Shown: in pieces, positions 48,201 through 54,100 of the stretch | Layout of the letters: the number at the start of each line of letters is the position of its first letter | How positions within the stretch are numbered: the stretch's first letter is position 1 | NCBI RefSeq assembly: GCF_026151205.1 | Contig: NC_087073.1 | Span: forward strand, 18,876,837 to 18,940,836 | Source of the DNA: Bolinopsis microptera | Lineage: Eukaryota > Ctenophora > Tentaculata > Lobata > Bolinopsidae | DNA length: 64,000 nt | Reading direction: 5' to 3' | Position numbers and translations under genes: made by a program | The notes under the pieces: generated by a model | What the model was told of the DNA's origin: nothing | Seen by the model: the letters and a program-made list of their open reading frames with translations, nothing else | The model's database searches: none

Positions 48201-50737
48201 CTGAAAGATCCTGATGACAAGCATCACCTCAAAAGAAGGAGCCCATGTTCCGATAAGAGTTGCAGTAGCTCCGATCAGATTCCCTGCTATTGCTCCGTTC
48301 CTCCTACCAAACCTATCAAACACAGCAGTACACACGAGAAGACCCAATGTGGCACCTATAAAGAAGAAGCTAGAAATAGTGGTGAACTTAGCTTCATCAT
48401 CGCAGTAGAGCCCCCAGTCTATCGAGAAGCTCGTTCTCTCGCTGGTCCACTTGAAGTCCGTTCCTGCCTCCAGATTATTGTCGCACATCGTCTTGCGGCT
48501 GTAGAACTCTTTGATATCGCTAGTTTTGTTCAGTAGAGCTGTGCACGTGCTCGAGATGCAATCCCACTTGGTGTAAGGGATGAAACCTGCGAAGATAGTG
48601 ATGTAGATTTGCATGGGGGTCTGGGTCGCAGTCCCAGTTGCGGTCAGGAAGACCAGCAGAAGTTTTAGGTTCATACCATTATAGATACTGTCCACTGCTT
48701 CGTCGATAGTAAGCGGTCCTTTTCCCACAAGCGGCTTATTTTCTTGTCCTGATTCTGTACCAGGCTCCTGTTTTGCACCATTTTCCTTTTTTTCTTTCAT
48801 CAGAGCTTCCTAGAGGATTGCTTTTATAAACTTTTGAATAAACATTTATGTTTTAGTAAGGTCCACACTGCTCAGCGAAAAAACAACGGAAGTGGAAATG
48901 AACAGGAAAAGGAATGGCCTCGATCCAAAAACCTTTTAATTTTATCCTTCTCTAAATAAGTGAGATAAAACTCCCGAAGCCCTAAAAGCGGCAGTATCGA
49001 GATAGCCCGACCACTGGTCCGCGGACCACTCTCCGCGGACCACTGTATAATAACAGTATCCCCTGAATCAAGCAGGGTTCACATCATCCCCTGAATCAAG
49101 CAGGGTTCACATCATCTTCTGCGTTTTCTGCAACAAGAGGCATGCTGGTATATCATGCGCTGCTCATGACCCTGTAGCATCTTCTGATGCCGGAGGTCTT
49201 GCTAACTCCTCTGCTCATGCTCCTCGTGTCCGCTAAAAGCGACCTGCGACAAGGTCCGGAATGATCAAATTAAATGGTTGTCGCAGGTCGCTTTTAGCGC
49301 TTCGGGAGTTTTATCTGGAAATTATTTACTAAACTAATGAAGGTCTCTGATGAAATTACTGCAATGGCCCGTTTTTTCCCATGGTACGATGCACTTTATT
49401 AGGCACGAAAGAGTTCGCCATTTGATGATGTTCCTTGTAACACTTGGTCTAGTGTCTAGCTACTCATCTTAGGATAGGGTACAACATATCAAACATAAAT
49501 TGGTTATCACGTTAAGGTTATTAGAAGTCAAAGATACTAAAATTGTATTCAACAGAACTCTTTTAGAATAACTAGAAGTCTTTCAGATTCGACGGCACCG
49601 TTGAAATCGTGGACAAATCAATTAAAACTTTCACGCTAATGTCATGTGATAGGTGTATTTTTAGGGACGATGACAAATGCTATCAGCAGGAGTGAACTTA
49701 GGAGTGAAGGTGTTAACCACATTTATTTTGAAGAAAAACAAACTTCTCGTATCTCTTATATGTTTTAAAACAAATCCCCCTCCAGATGAAGGTGTTAGGA
49801 TAAAATAAGACACGTGACCTAGAAACTATTGGTGGATGACAAATGCGTCTGCCGTCTTAAAGTTATTTGACAGCTGTTCGATAACTTTCTCAAACTTGAT
49901 ATCTTTAATTATCCAGCTTGTATCAAATTTCGTATGAAAGATAACGGTAACTTTACAAATTTTGACTCCACGTTTATTGTCTAGGCAAATTTTGAAGAAA
50001 AAATTGGGGAAATAAAAAGAATTATCCGCGTTAAATCGTGGTTTGCAGTAAATCAGGGCGCGGTAAATCTGTAAATCTGAGGTTTTACTGTATCTTGAAA
50101 TGGATCGATCTAAAGATCAAATTAAATTACATGCTCCCCAAAGTCCAAACTTCCCCAAATTATATTTATGAAATTTTTAGGAACTCCAGAACTGTTTCGA
50201 TACCAAAGATATTGGTAAGCTACAAGAAGTGCTGACTACTATGAAACCTGACGAGGCCCAGATATGGCTGAAGAAATGTATCGACTCAGGATTGTGGGTC
50301 CCGGGTCCTTCTGATGACACCGAAGATGCTCCGCCTCCCCCCGAAGAATGTAAATCTACTGTTTTAGCTCTCACCCCACCCATCACGTCACTGCATGATA
50401 TAACTTCTGGGGCCAAGGCTGTTCAAGTCAGCCCAGGTACACATAAACCCAGGATATTTAAGTCATCTGACAATTTCACCATCAAGATCATGTTTGATTC
50501 ACTATTTCACTACCCTTGATACATTCACAGAACGTTGCGTTAGCATCTAGCTGCTATTTGTGTCGCCTACCACACACAATTTACCTCGCTGATTTTTTCC
50601 GCTGGGATCACCTGGTCAATAAACTTTAACCAGCACTTTCAGGAGCTGTAGAGACAACACAACAGGAAAGCGGGACAGACACACCTGGAGTTGATACTGA
50701 GACAAGTTCTTACTACAGTTATTGTTCAATATCTTGA
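27232..50737 (+). CDS. CDC37: Hsp90 co-chaperone CDC37
   Basis: Twelve exons: 27232-27267, 27448-27581, 31153-31255, 31424-31471, 41783-41833, 43009-43071, 45443-45601, 45816-45931, 46118-46229, 46350-46427, 50181-50436, 50643-50737; phases fit throughout, 416 residues (human 378). CDC37 loads protein kinases onto Hsp90. [20 protein letters not shown] keeps the CK2 serine (S14); [18 protein letters not shown] follows; exons 2-4 encode the long coiled coil; exon 5 [15 protein letters not shown]; exon 7 [15 protein letters not shown] and CEDTANYL; exon 8 [17 protein letters not shown] (Hsp90-binding domain); exon 10 [18 protein letters not shown]; exon 11 [11 protein letters not shown]. The C-terminal tail after that is longer than in human. 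Intron 4 is about 10.3 kb, nearly all satellite; introns 6 and 10 host antisense genes. Size comes from insertions, not extra coding. Confidence 0.95.
27718..28484. mobile_element. Tc1/mariner-type MITE in CDC37 intron 2
   Basis: Inverted ends CAGGGTGGGCCAAAAGTCAG, continuing TACCCATACGTTGGCC (identical for 36 bases), are flanked on each side by TA. This is the arrangement of Tc1/mariner elements. The 767-bp interior shows no transposase. Confidence 0.85.
28537..29103. mobile_element. G-capped TTAA foldback element (piggyBac-type MITE)
   Basis: TTAA at 28533-28536 and 29104-29107. Left end GGGGGCC then a G run and TCTTCATCAAAATTCTCTCG; the right end is its complement. The arms match for about 200 bp, including CAGCTGCTTTTGGTCCCATG and its complement, so nearly the whole element folds back. 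No gene inside. Confidence 0.85.
29385..31105 (-). mobile_element. 5'-truncated LINE, 3' half of reverse transcriptase ORF
   Basis: Minus-strand frame 30107-31096 encodes [36 protein letters not shown], and a tail with [12 protein letters not shown] then [20 protein letters not shown]: the post-catalytic thumb and Cys/His tail of CR1/jockey-like non-LTR reverse transcriptases. The catalytic motifs are missing upstream, as expected for 5' truncation near 31105. The frame is interrupted at 30107 by a foldback insertion; past it, the host frame resumes with two codons and a stop (29607-29616). About 220 bp on, the 3' end is six copies of an 8-base unit (GGATACAA on +, 29385-29432), the sort of tail CR1-group LINEs carry. 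Confidence 0.75.
29618..30106. mobile_element. Poly-G-capped foldback element inserted in the LINE
   Basis: The 489-bp block begins with about 24 G and ends with about 16 C. Its ends are inverted copies built from GGGGAACTTTGGG / CCCAAAGTTCCCC units, with an internal second pair around 29880-29990. TATGCA flanks it on both sides (29612-29617, 30107-30112), a 6-base target duplication. Removing it restores the LINE's reading frame to a nearby stop. No coding capacity of its own. Confidence 0.8.
31560..35035. repeat. Scrambled left part of the intron-4 satellite
   Basis: The satellite words (CACCACTA, ATACATTA, TATACAT) appear throughout but spacing is broken, homopolymers of A, C and T are lengthened, and no clean period holds. 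G remains nearly absent. A short stretch near 32100-32150 (AGTGGTGTTAAAG, GGGTGTTATGTATAAG) is the satellite in opposite orientation. I read this part as low-quality consensus or strongly altered repeat; see findings. Confidence 0.8.
35036..41778. repeat. Intronic tandem satellite, 24-bp unit, almost G-free on +
   Basis: The unit is a 17-base core ATAACACCACTATATAC plus a 7-base spacer ATTATAC; some units lack the spacer, giving a 17-bp period. Variants recur: ATAACTCCAC, ACACAAAACCAC, and ACTATTCATACATAAC (near 36115, 37045, 37485, 38468, 39577). These variants recur in similar order, suggesting a higher-order repeat. The longest homogeneous runs are 38630-39070 and 39730-40210. G occurs only sporadically on + over 6.7 kb. 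The array stops at the exon-5 acceptor (CACTATTTCAG). Long open frames on the minus strand reflect the unit's length (8 codons), not coding. Confidence 0.95.
41900..42055. mobile_element. Short MITE with TA duplication
   Basis: Ends CAGTGGAACCTCTATATA and TATAGAGGTTCTACTG are inverted copies (one mismatch), flanked by TA on both sides: a 156-bp Tc1/mariner-style MITE in CDC37 intron 5. A related, degraded copy lies at about 59197-59275. Confidence 0.8.
42112..42977. mobile_element. Second G-capped TTAA foldback element
   Basis: TTAA at 42108-42111 and 42978-42981. The left end runs through a G block into GGTTCACCCTGA and then about 150 bp (CTAGGACCGGTGACCGAAC, CGCCAAACGGTGCC) that returns as its complement at the right end. 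A second inverted repeat lies inside around 42750-42833 (AATTTGGCGGCCAAATTC). No gene. Confidence 0.85.
43268..43353 (-). CDS. Possible orphan terminal exon
   Basis: On the minus strand an acceptor-like TCATTCAG is followed by a frame reading [18 protein letters not shown] then DEEQNCGNL and stop. The composition looks like real coding sequence, unlike the surrounding intron. It lies 260 bp downstream of the pentraxin-like gene on the same strand; I found no donor joining them. It may belong to an unrecognised transcript or be a relic. Confidence 0.35.
43613..44758 (-). CDS. Secreted pentraxin-like/LamG protein with coiled coil, nested in CDC37 intron 6
   Basis: 381 residues, single exon. 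A signal peptide (about 1-20, [20 protein letters not shown]) precedes a concanavalin-like domain, about 35-205: [64 protein letters not shown]. The C-x-W-I, TW-x-VYVNG and G-x-L-x-LG patterns are those of pentraxin/LamG folds. Residues about 240-345 form a coiled coil ([38 protein letters not shown]) that would oligomerise it, followed by a short tail. It is probably an extracellular multimeric ligand binder; the ligand is unknown. The gene is complete within the intron, antisense to CDC37. The start is the first ATG (44756-44758). Confidence 0.8.
   Translation of the reverse strand: MFMFRLILINLSLLAHAVLSEEMLTRSDRKSYSALRFANDESSYILFTPKMDKLTENFSVCLWIKKLQAGNIQCPFGYTSEYEIFMTDNGYYNRVFGSSVLDRALTSKFTTPAGSWFPYCSTWSFDSRTYKVYVNGLLAGTETTPSGRKLKTGGKLVLGNMYSGSGHRFGGEMYGFNVFSKVLTAVEVATMAARGFCADIPVELQKYRVIKWEEIVTLIRCGTVEDFVDPKCAEAAVVKVGELLSQLEDVENRAMATQRQLQTAVSEKNSIEISYNQSHAELLKVQGLFNSTQEDLKDVKIELGATLGKLTETTTDLEDTQSELEDTQFELRNVTESICPLHKGNLTKWDIFYSPTYYNKTFTRHLYQQLRTTWDSVSSEI
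46681..46850. repeat. Direct repeat, left copy beside the SLC22 gene
   Basis: ATGATCAAATTAAATGGTTG, GAGTTTTATCTGGA, GGTCTCTGATGAAATTACTG and AGGCACGAAAGAGTTC occur here and in the same order at 49261-49421, with indels between. The two copies lie on either side of the nested SLC22 gene. Confidence 0.85.
46949..46990. mobile_element. 42-bp MITE remnant
   Basis: CAGTAAAACCCGAT and ATCGGGGTTTTATTG are inverted copies flanked by TA on each side: a minimal Tc1/mariner-style remnant. Confidence 0.6.
47169..48800 (-). CDS. SLC22-family organic ion transporter, nested in CDC37 intron 10
   Basis: 543 residues, single exon, about 12 membrane helices. SLC22 (MFS) members carry organic cations, anions or carnitine across the plasma membrane. 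Seen: N-terminal helix 1 ([20 protein letters not shown]), the large Cys-bearing extracellular loop (about 75-130, six Cys, NKTS glycosylation site), FDRFGRRNG after helix 2 (MFS signature), [39 protein letters not shown] (SLC22 SPRWL-like loop), [13 protein letters not shown], and [13 protein letters not shown] at the end, like the ETKG-x-PETIED tail. Substrate cannot be told. On the minus strand CTCTAG lies 9 bases before the ATG, acceptor-like. It is bounded by ~165-bp direct repeats. Confidence 0.9.
   Translation of the reverse strand: MKEKKENGAKQEPGTESGQENKPLVGKGPLTIDEAVDSIYNGMNLKLLLVFLTATGTATQTPMQIYITIFAGFIPYTKWDCISSTCTALLNKTSDIKEFYSRKTMCDNNLEAGTDFKWTSERTSFSIDWGLYCDDEAKFTTISSFFFIGATLGLLVCTAVFDRFGRRNGAIAGNLIGATATLIGTWAPSFEVMLVIRIFQGVGMFINLTGIYVWSVELTPTHLRSFANGSIMNIWSVGYMCITLCGYLIPTWNYIFLTVGIINYILTIPLLIYPISPRFALVRGREEEAKRTLESFSRLCNNETSMADVNLTYKKRVLTFFEQLKDFKIYPTLRKETLLGLIAWFIVAVLFYGFSFGWVQISSDLYTGHLAAAISKCFGYSSAIPLCNLIGRKKTLLSILALGLFSNFLAMPDVQISEDWTLEYVACLIGNLTCSAAFGVMYLYTGELAPTSHRGMIMSLSSASARVGSFTGTYVGLLYAVADRRVPLAVFAGLTCVFILSICFMSDPTGRGIPETPLDVEIMTGNKDFVEPCEDGVKTEARS
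49060..49115. repeat. 28-bp tandem duplication
   Basis: CCCCTGAATCAAGCAGGG plus TTCACATCAT occurs twice, exactly, back to back (49060-49087, 49088-49115), upstream of the SLC22 gene. Confidence 0.95.
49261..49421. repeat. Direct repeat, right copy beside the SLC22 gene
   Basis: Partner of 46681-46850. This copy has extra bases (for example around 49288-49298 and 49322-49340) and ends GGCACGAAAGAGTTCGCCA. Confidence 0.85.
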
Positions 50738-51156
50738 ACATATCTCTTTAATAGACTGAGAACATCATCTTTCAAAACCTAGACCTGTGTGGACTGTGGA
50801 GGCACTTGAGATCTTGACTCTCTTTCTTGAACCTGTGCTTTATTATTTGGAATATTTATTTTTGTGTGCTCTTCCCGTGTGTCGGCAGGACCTTTTTGTA
50901 GAATTTAAAAATTTCACTTTACTTTTTAAATTCATATTCATAATATACAGTGTTTTATTTTTCAAACTCATACAGCATCGATCTTCAATCAATTAGACGA
51001 TTATAAAATTATCAAAAGTAATGGGACTATTTTTGCCCAACGATTCCTATTAAAGTTAAAATAACTTAACTATAAATTCGAAAAGGATCACTACTTAACG
51101 CTAAAAGTTAAATTGAGACCCAGTAAAATCCGTCCAACCGCCAAATAATGACTCCA
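50738..51156. other. Convergent spacer between CDC37 and the first protease
   Basis: 419 bp holding the presumed 3' untranslated ends of CDC37 (+) and the protease (-). No other feature seen. Confidence 0.6.
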
Positions 51157-54100
51157 TCAATTATAACAAGATCCGCAGGTGACAGGACACTTGGTCTGAT
51201 ATTTCTTGTTCCTGCACTTCTTGGACGCTGGTTTAGGACACCTCTTGATAACGTCCACACAGGCCTTAGCTTCGCAGTTGTCTCCCTCAAATCCGATAGG
51301 GCAGAAACATCGTGCTGTTCTCTTGTCCTTGCTGGGGGCGCACACTCCGCGGTTCAGACATGTCAGAGACTGGCAGGGATCCTCCGATTTCTGAGTTTAA
51401 AGGTTTAGTAAAGGTTTAGTAATTAATTGTAATGTACATTATGCATAGTATTAGTAATATACATATAATATATAATACAGTGTATAGCGAAGACAACATA
51501 TAGTTGCCTAAGGCTAAGTATTTATTTGATTCTCTGCAAATGCCAAACAATCACGCCACAAGGCACCAAATATTATATGACATTTAATTGCAAACGTAAT
51601 TTAAATAATCGCAAAAAACTGATCAATTATTACTAGGACCCCACCTCGGAGACCACCTTGGAGACCTACCTTTTCGTCAGGTTTGCCAGTGTCGGTGAGT
51701 TTAGGGTACTCGGCCCACTTAGCTATCCAGCACTGGTTTTGAACCCTCCTGTCAAACCAAGCGTACCCCTTCTCTCCCCAGGACGTACCCCAGGAGTTTC
51801 GGATCTTGAACCGCTCCGGAGTGTATCCCACCACCACAACCGCATGGTTTGGCTTTTGTTGGATATGTGTTACTATTACGTTTTATACTTTAATCATAAT
51901 GTTTAAAGGTAGGCACAGGTTATATCTCCACCGAAAGCACACTCCCCAAATTGCGCGCATTGCTGTAAGTGTAACTTCTTTCAAACTTCATGAATCGAGA
52001 TAAAATCTTTTGCAATGTATTCAGAATTAATATATGCACTTATACACATCACTTAGAATACTTTTGAAAGCTAATAACAAGCTCAAAAACGCTACTGACG
52101 TATTTCTCCGTGAAAAGCGCAATAGCGTGAGTAGCTTTTGTCGAGGTGCCTCGAAAGTCGAAAGTGATCTTAAACGATTCCATGTGCAATTTGGGTCGCA
52201 GATCGCCAACTTAGTGCAGAATCAAGCAAGTTTTAGACATATTTCATACGTATCAAATTGGATGTGCTTTCGGTGGAGGTATAAACCATACTTTTATAAT
52301 TATAAACAATAAAGGTATGGTTAAATTCTGACATAATCATATTTTCGTTTTTTCACAGTAAAGGTTTTTAATTTCCCATCAAAAAGTCCTATATTGAAAA
52401 TACGGCATTTTTGTAGTCAGATATACTCACATTTCCACTTTTGCAGTTCTGTTCAGTGTACAGGCCCCCTTTGTAGACTTTGAATGTACTAACGACCCTC
52501 ATAGCAACAGCTACAGGTCCTATAGCTACAGCGTTAGCTAGATCTTGGTCGTAGATCGGACCACTCTGAAACAGGACTTTTTAAAGGAGGATGAGATTCC
52601 GATTTTCCCTAGATAACAATAATTTATAATTAGATATATATTATACATACAATAAATAAATTTTGTACAGATCCAAACTGAATATAGAAGGCTCGTTGAA
52701 TTTGTTGTAATTGTATGTGCTAACTTCTTGTGTGTGAGGACAAGAAGTTGACTCTTGAATACTTGGCACAAGTTTGAGGCCAGCTATACATTCGAGTACA
52801 TGATCCTTGCCCCTCACACTGTTTCACCCAAATTTAATACATAAAAGTAAAACGTATTTCAATCCTGATCTAACTCTAACCTTAACTTTGCTCTCAACTC
52901 TAACCCTCGCTATAACACGGAACTCGAACACTTTAAGTATAAGCAATAACCCGAACTCTAAACCAAGTCCCAATAATAAACCCAAAAATCCTAGTCTAGA
53001 ACGGTGATAGATTACAAGTCAGAGGGTGAATCGTCCGTTCCTCCAGAAATCTGGTTACAATTTCGTTGAAATAAGGACCCAACATCACGGAACCGTGCTT
53101 TCAGGAAGTCTCTAAAACTTTGCACTGTCAGAGAGTAAATATAGAAATTAGTCATGATATTGATGTTTTGAAAGTACACAACAGTCCGCCGTAGGTCGAC
53201 ATTTTCGGCAACTGATGCTCGAGTGAGCTGCACAGTGATGTAAGGTAGAAAGGAGAAGACGAGACTAGTTGCAGTAAACACCACAGTTATTATCCCCTGC
53301 CACGGCACTGATCTCTCGTGCTCACGTGCTCCCTTTAGAGCTTTAAATAACAGGTATATTGAACTTGCGATTAGTATTAAGAACCATAAAGCTAGGCAGA
53401 TTGTAAGATACAGCTCGGTAGCTATGTTGAGCCATGTTGATGCAAGTGGGTATTTATAGTCACAAGTGTAGCTAATGTAATTGAAATATACTGGATTCGA
53501 ATCAGTCAGAAGAATGTAAAAGAGCCCCAACTCGGTTGGTGTAAAGAAACGAAGCATCCTGATGACTGCACAGATTTTGTGAGTTGTCCTCCCTGACCAA
53601 GTTCTAGATCTGAAAGTGTACTTGATTGTCAGGGACTTGCTGATAGAGAGGCACCAGACAGGCTAACTGTTGCGGCGGTGCACACGCTAGCAAAGTGTTC
53701 TTGGAGACAGCAAAGCACCCCTCCCAGAACCCAACGGTCCGCAATGATTGACACAATCGTTGGAAATACTCTGAAGATTGCATGCAGCTAAATGCTGCAT
53801 TACAACCAAAACTACCCTGTGCAGTTTGATGGCGTTGTATTTAAATTTTAATAGCAGCTAACAGAATGATTGTATCCCCAAAAGTGATGACAGTAGGATA
53901 ACGAGATTGTAAAAAGGAAAGTATCCAGAACCATCGTGTTCCGTTTTGGTTTATAGCAAAGTTGGTTGAGTTGTTTGCTGAAAGCATTTGTTCAGTCCCG
54001 AGGAAGCATTACATCCAATATCAATAGAAACTAGTCTTACTTCAGATCAATAGCCAATCATTTTATTCAAAATTATAGTTCATGCATTATAGCCATGAAA

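Noticed and set aside
48135-48536. Plus frame of 133 codons
   Set aside because: Shadow of the SLC22 gene on the other strand.
52807-53007. Ser/Leu/Thr-rich plus frame (TLTLTLLSTLTLAIT)
   Set aside because: Arises from imperfect CTAACTCTAACC-like repeats; not a protein pattern.
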